Part shown: piece by piece, positions 34,741 to 46,538 of the stretch
Numbering within the stretch: position 1 is the stretch's first letter
How the letters are laid out: the number at the start of each line of letters is the position of its first letter
NCBI RefSeq assembly: GCF_023856365.1
Contig: NW_026042411.1
Location: 124,001-188,000 of the forward strand
DNA from: Brienomyrus brachyistius
Lineage: Eukaryota; Chordata; Actinopteri; Osteoglossiformes; Mormyridae
DNA length: 64,000 bases
Direction of reading: 5' to 3'
The notes under the pieces: model-generated
Databases searched by the model: none
The model's input: the letters and a program-made list of their open reading frames with translations, nothing else
Told to the model about the DNA's origin: nothing
Translations under genes and position numbers: made by a program

Positions 34741-34813
34741 TTTTCAAGGTGGAATTGCAGGTCGATCATTTTAAGGATCTAGATGTAAACCTCCCTGGTG
34801 TTGCTTTAATATT
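34741..34813 (+). repeat. 73-bp direct repeat, left copy, unit 2
   Basis: Counterpart of 10223-10295. Its partner is at 36070-36141. Confidence 0.8.
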
Positions 34814-34933
34814 TTTTTTGCACAATTTGCTTCACACACTTCCTCCAGCAGAGAAGCTTACAATACTACACCCCACCAAATGACTGGATGATGCCTTTTT
34901 ATTTAAGGTCTGGCTGTGAGCCTCGATTACCGA

Positions 34934-35430
34934 TACACTATCTTCAGGCTCCTGCCGGGATCAGTCAGTATGGTGGACCTTTGGAGGAATGGGTACAAAA
35001 CCATCAGGAAAGTTTGCAGGTGCTTCAAGAGTATGTGAAGGCTTAGTTGGAGGAACAAGCCACACCACGAAATCGGAAACACAATGAGTTGGTTAATGAT
35101 TAGGGGTTTGATGAAGGTCAGCTGGTGTGTTTGCGGAACCATGTTCGAGGTAAAATACAGGATCATTGGGATGCCTGTTTGTATATGGTAGTTCGGTGTC
35201 CCCAAGATCAGGGTGCAGTTTACTCTGCAACTCCAATGGAGGGGGACGGGGTTGTCCGTCAAGTTCACCGAACAGAGTTGCGTCCAGTACCACAGGGGGT
35301 TGTTATGTCAGGGGAAGATGTTCTGGTAATGTCTCCTGAGTCTGGGTTGCCCACAGGGGCAACAGAAATGGAATCGGATGAGGACTCTGTGATTTTACGG
35401 GGACAGGGCTGGTGGGAGGGGTCGCAATAG
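34934..35430 (+). pseudogene. Gypsy-type integrase remnant, unit 2 copy
   Basis: Counterpart of 10416-10912 with the same in-frame stops. Confidence 0.75.
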
Positions 35431-36069
35431 AGCATCCACAAGTAGGCCTCGTATAATGGAGGAGGTTATGTCCCCCCCGAGGTGTAGAGACCAGTTAAAC
35501 GTTCGGTGAGGTCCACCACTGGTCATCATACCAACCCTTATAAGTTACCACGGTCAGTGAATGATCGTTCGGTTGGGGAGGAAGACCAGTGGTTTGGGGA
35601 TAGAATTCTTAGCTGTGATCGTTGGGTCATCAATTTCATTTTGGGGGATGGATTGTAGCCAGGCAATTATAGGCAGGTATAGGAACTGCAGTTCGGACTG
35701 GAGGCATAGCCGGGGCGAGATGGCTGTGCATGTTCCGATGGTAGGGCATATTGGCAAAGGAGCAGGCACGGGAAAGACAGGCAGGGTCCTGATAGATTTG
35801 GTGGAGCATCGGCGGGCATATTGAATTTGCAGTGTAGCAGCCTTTCTGTTTGCTTGTTTCAGGGGTGAACAATCTTATCCGCAAAGGGCCGGTGTGTATG
35901 CAGGTTTTCGCTGCAACTCCCTAATTAGATTTCTAATTAGAGGACTGATTAGCTGAAGAGTCCTCATACCTGGTTTTGAAGAGCTGACCTAAAGGTTACC
36001 CCAAAAACCTGTTTTTTTTTTGTTTGAATGGGGCAGTGAGTCATGGGGTAAACTACTGTTCTTTAGGGG

Positions 36070-36141
36070 TTTTCAAGGTGGAATTACGGGTCGATAATTT
36101 TAAGGATCAGGTTGTAAACCTCCCTGGTGTTGCTTTAATAT
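36070..36141 (+). repeat. 73-bp direct repeat, right copy, unit 2
   Basis: Counterpart of 11552-11623. Confidence 0.8.
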
Positions 36142-36613
36142 GTTTTATCTGAGGTTGTATCGTGTATTATCAAGCCAGCCGGCTTAGTGGCCTCGGGAGC
36201 GGGGTTTAGTGGGAGCAGCTGGCTAGTTTTATTTTCTTTTTTGTTTGTGTCTTTTTCTTTGTTGTATGTATATTTTGGGTTCATTATTAGGCAGGCTGGG
36301 CCTTTTGGCACCTGTAGTCTGGGTGCTGGATTGCCCATAGGGGTCTTTTTTATTGCTGTGATTTGCTGTGTCATTCACTAGTGTGATTTGTGCTGGATGT
36401 GTTTTTAAGGTTGTGCTGTGGCGTGTACCTGAGCAAACTTTGGGCAACCTGTTCTCTTGTTGGCTTTATTGACAAAGGGTGGATTAGTCTAATTACGGCC
36501 TGCTACAAATAGCTGCATATAACGTATAAAAAAAATCACCTTATGGGTGCTCCGTAGGGTAGCAAGATCTTGAGTTTTTTTTACAGTACTCGGGTACGTT
36601 TTAAAATTTTCGA

Positions 36614-36713
36614 CCAATCAGCAAACATTATTCTGACAGCATAGCTGGGAAACCAATGAAAAGTGAGTGCAACGTTCTAGAACTTGACTTCGGGTTGACG
36701 CTCCCTATAAAAG
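36614..36713 (+). promoter_or_regulatory. Stress-type promoter, unit 2 copy
   Basis: CCAAT, CCAAT, GTTCTAGAAC and TATAAAAG in the same spacing as at 12096-12195. Confidence 0.6.
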
Positions 36714-36804
36714 AGCTGGGTACTGCTTCAAGGCGTTCAGTTGGCGCTACCTCCTGATAGAGTAGCACTGTACGGCTCTTGTTCCGTAAAACAACATCAA
36801 AAGG

Positions 36805-37245
36805 ATGAAAAAAAAAACAATATTTAAAGAAGACGAAAAAAATCAATTTTTAAAGAAGACGAAAAAAACATCGTCTAAAAAAATAAGCCAAAAAAATAAT
36901 ATCCGAAGAAGGAAAAACATGCAAAGTAAAAAAAAACAAACAAAAATAAAAAACAATATCCAAAGAAGAAGGAAAAAAACATCCAAAGGGAGAAAAGAAG
37001 AACTGAAGGGCCAACGAGGTAGGAGGAAATACAAATTTCGTTTCAGCACCGTTGGAGTGCCAAGCCGTGAAAAGCATTTGGCCAGAAGACAAGGTAAGTG
37101 TTGTATCTGTTATTTTAAAACAGCGCTTTTCAAAATGCTGCTTTATAATCGTTTGAGATCGTTAGCCAGTGTGACAGCTGAAGGCTTTTTGAGTTTACCA
37201 ACATAAAGTTTTATTTCTGTATTAGGACATTGTCAGGAACAATGA
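36805..37245 (+). CDS. Lysine/arginine-rich hypothetical protein, unit 2 copy
   Basis: Exon 1 36805-37093 and exon 2 from 37226, sequence-identical to the unit 1 model. Same doubts about coding status. Confidence 0.35.
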
Positions 37246-38089
37246 TGTGTTCATCGCTATGATGTGGTCAAAAAGCGATGCATTGAATCTTAGAAACATT
37301 TGTGATTTTTCAAACGATGCTTTTCCTTTTATTTAATCAGTAAAATTTCCATCGGTTTTATATAGTGCCCCTTGAAATATGTCTTTAGCTCATTTTCCGG
37401 GCATTTTACTAGAATGCATCCTGAGAAATACACAAGCTCTGCTGCATTTCCGTGCCTCGATGTTTAGTGCCGAGTATAATTGTTGCAGTTGCCTTTTATA
37501 TATTCCATGAGACCTGTTGGTACCAAGAGAAGTGTGAGACTGTCAGGGTGAATTTATCATACAATCGCACGCATAAATACCTGAGGGTTGCCAGTCCTTT
37601 TGCGTTGTTACAGGAGGACTAGAGCTGACGAGTGTGTTTCTACACACTATCAAGGGCATTGTAGTACAGTTTTCTCAGGTGGGAGAATGCTGCCGATCTC
37701 CTATTTGACAATACAGCCCTTGATATATTAGAATATTACAGAACTAGAAGCCTTTTGCAAGGAAGAATGTGAGAAAATCCCAAGTACAAGAACTGAAAGC
37801 CTTTCAGCTGGCTATAAGAAGCGCTTGTAAGCTGTGATATCTGGCAGAGGAGGTGTTACTAAGTACTGATTACGTAGGGTGCCCAAACTTTTGCAGAGTG
37901 CCATAATAATGTTTTTATTTTGTAATTTTGTTCAATTTATGGCATAAAAAGTAACTATTCATCAATGTTTGCTGAAAATATTGTGTATTTTTCCCCCAGT
38001 TCCTAAAGAGACTGTATTAACTGATATTGTTGCTTTTGTAATTGAAAAGATGTTATTTGTCAAGGGGTGCCAAACCTTTGCATAAGACT

Positions 38090-38208
38090 GTACACAGTGT
38101 GTGTATGTGTTTATGTGAGTGTGTGTCTGTGTGTGTGTGTGTATATATATATATGTGTGTGTGTGTATATATTTCTGTATATGCATGTGTATATATATAT
38201 TTATATAT
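38090..38208 (+). repeat. (TG)n/(TA)n microsatellite, unit 2
   Basis: Counterpart of 13572-13690. Confidence 0.9.
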
Positions 38209-38307
38209 AGTTCACACACATTCAAACTTATTTGAATACACATTCAAAATTATTTTTATTATTATTATTTTCGTTTTTTTTTTTTTTTGTGTTTTAAAAT
38301 TTTTTAT

Positions 38308-38496
38308 TTTTGCAATGGAAATAAAAATAAAGCAGTCCTCCGTAGAGGAGGGGTGGTGGAGGGAATATATATATATATATACATATATATAAAATAATTG
38401 TCACACAACTGGGGTGACATGCCTTTCCTGCTCACCCAATTTTAGTGCACTTTAGTTATGCATAATGACCTTCTAGTCTCGATACACCCATGAATA

Positions 38497-38571
<75 letters not shown>

Positions 38572-39404
38572 TTTCTGTTTTTTTTTTGCAATAGACAATA
38601 AAAATAAAGCAGTCCTCCGTAAAGGAGGGGTGGTGGAGGGAATATATATATACATTTATATAAAATAATTGTCACACAACTGGGGAGACATGCCTTGCCT
38701 GCTCACCCAATTTTAGTGCACCTTAGTTATCCATAATGACCAACTAGTCTCGATACACCCATAAATATATATATATATATGTACATATATATAGTTTTTT
38801 TATTAGCAATAGAAAAGAAAAATAACGCAGTTCTCCGTAAAGGAGGGATGGTGGATGGAATATATACATACATATATATAAAATAATTGTCACACAACCT
38901 GGGTGACATGCCTTGCCTGCTCACCCAATTTTAGTGCAACTTAGTTATCCATAATGACCAACTAGTCTCGATACACCCATAAATATATATGTATATATAT
39001 AGTTTTTTTTTTTTCGCAATGGACAATAAAAATAACGCAGTTCTCCGTAAAGGAGGGATGGTGGATGGAATATATATATAAAATAATTGTCACACAACCG
39101 GGGTGACATGCCTTGCCTGCTCACCCAATTTTAGTGCACCTTAGTTATTCATAATGACCATCTAGTCTCGATACACCCATAAATATATATGTATATATAT
39201 GTATTGTTTTTTTTTTTTTTTTTTTGCAATAGAAAAGAAAAATAGCGCAGTTCTCCATAAAGGAGGGATGGTGGATGGAATATATATATATATATATACA
39301 TTTATATAAAATAATTGTCACACAACCTGGGTGACATGCCTTGCCTGCTCACCCAATTTTAGTGCACTTTAGTTATCCATACTGACCATCTAGTCTCGAC
39401 ACAC

Positions 39405-39451
<47 letters not shown>

Positions 39452-39755
39452 GATATTTTTTCTTTTTCTTGTGTTTTTTTTTCGCAATGGATATTAAAAA
39501 TAAAGCAGTCCTCCGTAAAGGAGGGGTGGTGGAGGGAATATATATATACATATATATATAAAATAATTGTCACACAACCTGGGTGACATGCCTTGCCTGC
39601 TCACCCAATTTTAGTGCAACTTAGTTATCCATAATGACCAACTAGTCTCGATACACCCATATATATATATATATATATGTACATATATATAGTTTTTTTA
39701 TTAGCAATAGAAAAGAAAAATAACGCAGTTCTCCGTAAAGGAGGGATGGTGGATG

Positions 39756-39823
<68 letters not shown>

Positions 39824-39926
39824 TTATATAAAATAATTGTCACACAACCTGGGTGACATGCCTTGCCTGCTCACCCAATTTTAGTGCACTTTAGTTATCC
39901 ATACTGACCATCTAGTCTCGACACAC

Positions 39927-39975
<49 letters not shown>

Positions 39976-40397
39976 GATATTTTTTCTTTTTCTTGTGTTT
40001 TTTTTTCGCAATGGATATTAAAAATAAAGCAGTCCTCCGTAAAGGAGGGATGGTGGATGGAATATATATATATAAAATAATTGTCACACAACCGGGGTGA
40101 CATGCCTTGCCTGCTCACCCAATTTTAGTGCACCTTAGTTATTCATAATGACCATCTAGTCTCGATACACCCATAAATATATATGTATATATATATAGTT
40201 TTTTTATTAGCAATAGAAAAGAAAAATAACGCAGTTCTCCGTAAAGGAGGGATGGTGGATGGAATATATATATATATATATACATTTATATAAAATAATT
40301 GTCACACAACCTGGGTGACATGCCTTGCCTGCTCACCCAATTTTAGTGCACTTTAGTTATCCATAATGACCATCTAGTCTCGATACACCCATGAATA

Positions 40398-40474
<77 letters not shown>

Positions 40475-40661
40475 TTTCTGTTTTTTTTTTGCAATAGACA
40501 ATAAAAATAACGCAGTTCTCCGTAAAGGAGGGATGGTGGATGGAATATGTATATGCATATATATAAAATAATTGTCACACAACCTGGGTGACATGCCTTG
40601 CCTGCTCACCCAATTTTAGTGCACCTCAGTTATCCATACTGACCATCTAGTCTCGACACAC

Positions 40662-40712
<51 letters not shown>

Positions 40713-41643
40713 GATATTTTTTCTTTTTCTTGTGTTTTTTTTTCGCAATGGATATTAAAAATAAAGCAGTCCTCCGTAAAGGAGGGGTGGTGGAGGGAAT
40801 ATATATATACATTTATATAAAATAATTGTCACACAACTGGGGAGACATGCCTTGCCTGCTCACCCAATTTTAGTGCACCTTAGTTATCCATAATGACCAA
40901 CTAGTCTCGATACACCCATAAATATATATATATATATGTACATATATATAGTTTTTTTATTAGCAATAGAAAAGAAAAATAACGCAGTTCTCCGTAAAGG
41001 AGGGATGGTGGATGGAATATATACATACATATATATAAAATAATTGTCACACAACCTGGGTGACATGCCTTGCCTGCTCACCCAATTTTAGTGCAACTTA
41101 GTTATCCATAATGACCAACTAGTCTCGATACACCCATAAATATATATGTATATATATAGTTTTTTTTTTTTCGCAATGGACAATAAAAATAACGCAGTTC
41201 TCCGTAAAGGAGGGATGGTGGATGGAATATATATATAAAATAATTGTCACACAACCGGGGTGACATGCCTTGCCTGCTCACCCAATTTTAGTGCACCTTA
41301 GTTATTCATAATGACCATCTAGTCTCGATACACCCATAAATATATATGTATATATATGTATTGTTTTTTTTTTGCAATAGACAATAAAAATAGCGCAGTT
41401 CTCCATAAAGGAGGGATGGTGGATGGAATATATATATACATATATATAAAATAATTGTCACACAACCTGGGTGACATGCCTTGCCTGCTCACCCAATTTT
41501 AGTGCAACTTAGTTATCCATAATGACCAACTAGTCTCGATACACCCATATATATATATATATATATGTACATATATATAGTTTTTTTATTAGCAATAGAA
41601 AAGAAAAATAACACAGTTCTCCGTAAAGGAGGGATGGTGGATG

Positions 41644-41707
<64 letters not shown>

Positions 41708-41813
41708 TTATATAAAATAATTGTCACACAACCTGGGTGACATGCCTTGCCTGCTCACCCAATTTTAGTGCACTTTAGTTATCCATACTGACCATCTAGT
41801 CTCGACACACCCA

Positions 41814-41851
<38 letters not shown>

Positions 41852-42135
41852 GATATTTTTTCTTTTTCTTGTGTTTTTTTTTCGCAATGGATATTAAAAA
41901 TAAAGCAGTCCTCCGTAAAGGAGGGATGGTGGATGGAATATATATATAAAATAATTGTCACACAACCGGGGTGACATGCCTTGCCTGCTCACCCAATTTT
42001 AGTGCACCTTAGTTATTCATAATGACCATCTAGTCTCGATACACCCATAAATATATATGTATATATATATAGTTTTTTTATTAGCAATAAAAAAGAAAAA
42101 TAACGCAGTTCTCCGTAAAGGAGGGATGGTGGATG

Positions 42136-42178
<43 letters not shown>

Positions 42179-42298
42179 TACATTTATATAAAATAATTGT
42201 CACACAACCTGGGTGACATGCCTTGCCTGCTCACCCAGTTTTAGTGCACCTTAGTTATCCATACTGACCATCTAGTCTCGATACACCCATAAATATAT
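38308..42298 (+). repeat. ~235-bp satellite array, unit 2, 17 monomers, rearranged
   Basis: It has the same monomer as unit 1 and the same landmark count, but a different order of classes. The second monomer (about 38575-38650) is an A/C hybrid (GCAATAGACAATAAAAATAA followed by AGCAGTCCTCCGTAAAGG). One near 39225 is an A/B hybrid, and the last is a B head with the terminal monomer's tail. This is the signature of unequal exchange. Confidence 0.92.
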
Positions 42299-42299
42299 A

Positions 42300-42401
42300 T
42301 ACTGAACAAAAATATAAACGCAACACTCTTGTTTCTGCTCCCATTTCTCATGAAAAATGGGAGCAAAAACAAAAGTGTTGCGTTTATATTTTTGTTCAGT
42401 G
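42300..42401. mobile_element. Tc1-like element collapsed to a 102-bp near-palindrome
   Basis: Both outer TIR ends of the unit 1 transposon are present (ACTGAACAAAAATATAAACG and CGTTTATATTTTTGTTCAGT), but 1,067 internal bp are missing. The centre reads CCCATTTCTCATGAAAAATGGG, joining the two TIRs near their inner TCATGA. The result can fold into a hairpin of nearly its whole length. Confidence 0.92.
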
Positions 42402-42414
42402 TATGTATATGTAT

Positions 42415-43675
42415 ACATATAGTTTTTTTTGTGTTTGTGAAAACGGGTCTTTAATCGGGGAAACGGAGCGGGTAGAGCAGGACGGAACGCAGGCATTGAC
42501 AAACTACAATGACGGACAGGGCAAACAGGTAAGACCAGGACTTAAAATAGGTCATGACTAATCAAAGTAATCGGGCAAAGCAGGAGACGATCAGGGAAGC
42601 ACACGTGGGTAATCAGGGGGCGTGGCACACACGAGGAGCGGACAAGCCGGGCATATATGTATATCTATATAAAACCTCATTAATGAGGGACAGGGAACAG
42701 AACGGACAGACAGAACTGGCACAGGGGAAGGAGCCAGGACAAGACTTGACATAAGACAGGAAAGGCAGAGAAACAGATCAGAAAGGGGGACACGGAGGGA
42801 ACAGGCAGGACAAAAGGACCGGGAGTGAACGAAGGGAACATCGGGGAAAGAGGAGCAGAAGCCAGAGGGACGAGGGACAAAGAGAGGAGGGACAGAGACA
42901 GGAGGAACAAAGCGAGGGGGAGCAGAGGCAGGAGGGACAAAGACGGGAGGCCAGGGAGAGAAGGAGGGGGAACCAAGAGGAGCCCGAGGGAGACCCAGCG
43001 GGCGACGGGAGGCAGCCGGAAGGGCTGCAGGCGGCCGGGAGGCCGGAGCCGGAGGGGCCGAGGAGACGGGGTGAGGGACAGACGCAGGGACGAAGGAGGG
43101 AGTCGGAGGGGAGACCAGGGAAGGGGACGAAGGAGCTGGAAGGGACCCTGGCGAGGGCAAGGAGAGAGGGGGAGCCGCAGCAGACGGCGACGTCCTCCGA
43201 CACGCCAGAGCGGGAGGACCAGCAGGCGAATGAGGAGCCGCCGTCGGGGGGCCCGCAGGCAACCGATAAGACGCCGGAGGAGGGACCGAGGCAGGGCGAC
43301 GAGGCCGCGGAGGGGGACCCGCAGACGACAGCCGACCCGGAGGGCCAGGACCCGCAGGTGCCGACCAAGCCCTAGCGCCGGCGAGGGAGGGCGAGCCAGG
43401 GGGCTGGGCGGGTGGGACCCCAGCCGTGCGTCTGTGTCCTCTCCCCTTATGGGACACAGACATAAGGACCTGCGGCCGGGGTCGGGCTCGTCGGGGTGAG
43501 GGTACCAGAGTCACAGGGGGAGAAGGGACTGGAGTGGGGCCAGGGACTGGAGCTGCAGGCTGCAGAGGGGGCGCCTGCCCGGGAGCTGCAGGCAGGGAAA
43601 GCGCCTCGGACGTGGGCGCGGTAGCTGCAGGCAGCGGAGACGGCTGCTCGGGCTCTGGGGCCGCAGGGGGCACTT
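42415..43675 (-). mobile_element. GC-rich retroelement-like block, unit 2 copy
   Basis: Counterpart of 18955-20215. The proline-rich minus-strand frame is at 42591-43673 and unchanged. Confidence 0.5.
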
Positions 43676-43735
43676 ATTTTATTATATAAAATAAGTGTCA
43701 CACAACCGGGGTGACATGCCTTGCCTGCTTGTGGG

Positions 43736-44160
43736 ATGAGGAAGACTCAGGGACTGGAAATGGGATTAAAACTGAAGATGTGCTCATTCCTTTGTGTATT
43801 TACAAATTTTCCTTCCGTCAGACATGAGGAGTTTGCTGCTATATTTGGCACTAATAGAGATTCTGATGCTGCTATTTTTATTGTCTATTAGTTTGTTATT
43901 ATTTACAAGTTCTGTTGTGTTTTTGCATTTTTCTCTTCTGGTTAATTAACTGCTGTCTGTTTGCTGTGAAGTATGAGTGTGGTGAGTAAGACTCAGGGAC
44001 TGGAAGTGGGATTACAACTAAAGATAACATGCTTATTCCTTTTTGTATTGTTTACAAATTTCCTTCCGTCAAACATGAGGAGTTTGCTGCTATATTGTGC
44101 ACTAACAGAGATTCTGATGCTGCTATTTTTATTGTTTATAAATGTGTTATTGTTTCCAAG
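43736..44160 (+). repeat. ~240-bp tandem duplication, unit 2 copy
   Basis: Counterpart of 20276-20700. Confidence 0.75.
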
Positions 44161-45282
44161 TTGAGTATTCAATAAATGCTAAATTGAGAAATTTTGTGTA
44201 TCGTTTGTTATTATTAGTGTGATATTTTACCATGCAAATAGAGGGGAAAACGTCCAATTATCGGCCAAAAAAAATCAGCAGCATATATCGGCCATCGCCT
44301 GACCCTTGACTTGAAAAACCCATATCGGTCGACCTCTAGTAACAGTACATTCTGTCCAATTCATCCATCGAGTTAAGTCACACACCCACTTGAGGGGGCA
44401 CTCCGGCAGACGTGAGGATGGGGATGTTCTTTCCGCTATAACATCCACTGCAGAAGTACATCTCGCTCCTGTTCACAGGGCTTACTTCAATGATGAAGCA
44501 GGGCTGGTTGTCTGGACAAGAAGTTGTCCTGCTGCTGGGTCTCGGTGCCGTTTTTCCACCTAAGCTTGAAGGTGGAAATGTGTTCCAACTTGGTCCCTGG
44601 GACTGCAGCATAGCCAAACATCGCGAGCAGCGTCGGCCACACCCACCACCAGAACCATCACACCGTCCTATACACATAAAGAAGAACTAAAACATAGAGT
44701 GTTGTGACAATCTATGCGTTAATGTTTGGCAGCATAGGTGATTCATTAAAATTATACCGAAGAATGGAAAATGTGATATTTAGAATATTTTTTGCCATTT
44801 AGTAGCTAATTTAAGCACTTACCCAATGCCTCAATTTGTTTTAGGTCAGTAATGTCTGAGCCAAAAGAATGAATGTATGAATTTAATACAATTCACCCAC
44901 TCCCACCCACACACAAATCTGAAATTCAATTTAAGACACTTCTTAAACATTAGTGCATTAACAAAAAAGGAAAATCTTAAGAGATTCAGTAGGATTTTCT
45001 ATGTTAGACTTAAGCTAATAGTTCAATAGTTTTTACATATTTCAATATACCAATTTGACTTTAATGTTGAAACAGATGCTAAAACATGGAATAATTTCAT
45101 AACTAGAGAAACATGTTATTCACAAACACTAGCAAAGGTAGCTTATAGTTAAGCTTACTTAAGTCAGCAAGTCAGGCTACAGTGTGTAAGAATAGTCGTA
45201 AACGATAATTTGTCTCAGTCTTACATGACAGAATAAGTAAACAGAAAATATTAAATGGCTGAAACAGCGTCATTAACGCCAG

Positions 45283-45408
45283 CTACAGTAGAGGCGCAGA
45301 AAAGGTGTCATGACTGAAGTATTCCCAAACTCTGGAAGACCGTATGCGAGCCTTTTTTGCCGCGTGTTTCTCCAGAGGCTCCGGAGCTCCGCTGGTTGAC
45401 ACAGCCAT
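45283..45408 (-). pseudogene. BED-type N-terminal fragment, unit 2 copy
   Basis: Counterpart of 21823-21948 with the RSSRVWEYF motif. Confidence 0.45.
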
Positions 45409-45647
45409 GTTGGTTCATGTGCAGGGGGACGAGCGGCAAATTTCTTTTTTGCAGGGTGGTAGGTGATGTCTCATTAATATTTATTAATTTACTTACAAAA
45501 TGGTGCGGCACTGCATCCAAGCCTGCGGCACTCAGAGTCACAAATACAGTGGAAACCATTTGTAGTAATTACGTCTGTCTGGCTGATTTCCAACTAATTG
45601 ATATTTGTATATTTATTACATGAATATAAGGTAATATAAGGTAATAG

Positions 45648-46100
45648 AAGAGGTATTTAATGGTTTTCCATCTGAGGAATTTGCAAAAAACTGCAGTGCA
45701 TGATGGGTCGGACCTAAAGGCTGCCTTAACGTCCTCATCTGTATGACGACATACATCAAGACTAGGAAGGTGCATAATGTTCATGTCTGGTTGCGTTTGT
45801 TGGTCCAGAAAGTAATTCAATTTCGCCATGTAGGTTACGTTCTTAAAAACTGCTTGGATATAGCCCGATTATATGCTGTGGGCCTTTTAATTTCTTTGTT
45901 TACCAGGTAGGCTACCTTCTTTAAACTGCGTTTTGTTAGACTACATATTTAGGGAGGTCTTTATAAATTTATAGTAGTCTTCATAAATATGTACATAGTT
46001 TAGCCTAACCCAGCCACTTAAGGGAGAAAGCCAGCTCAACTAGGTGTCGGTCCCAAGCCCGGATTAATGGGGAGGGTTGGCGTCAAGAAATAAAGAGACT
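45648..46100 (-). repeat. Inverted-repeat right arm, unit 2 copy
   Basis: Counterpart of 22188-22640, again with an empty SINE target. Confidence 0.8.
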
Positions 46101-46349
46101 GTATCTTCACTGCATGACTGATGTCAAAATGTGTGAAATATGTGGTTGTATTAATAAATGCATTAAAGTAGGTTAATGATTCTGTGCTGTCTAAATTGTA
46201 TAGAAAATTTCTACGTATAGCCAAACAAATCTCCTCCTGTTTGAAAAGGCATAGAAAAAGCAATTTAGCCACTAAAACTTTACAGTTTTTGTGAGGGACA
46301 GTCGAATTCTCTCGTTTCTCTCGTCAAGTTCTTTTGTGATCCTGCACCT

Positions 46350-46490
46350 ACACTTTGCCGGCCCCAGGAGGATGGGCTCCCCCTTTGAGTTTGGTCCCTC
46401 CCAAGGTTTCTTCCTTCTTGGGAGTTTTTCCATGCTATCGGCGCCTATGGCTTACTCACTGGGGGCTTTGGGTGGGCATGATATAAAGCA
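46350..46490 (+). mobile_element. LINE-type 3'-end fragment, unit 2 copy
   Basis: Counterpart of 22890-23030. Confidence 0.65.
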
Positions 46491-46538
46491 AAGCATTTTC
46501 CCTCCCAGTTTCCTCCTCTGGTCCACATTGCAGGACCA

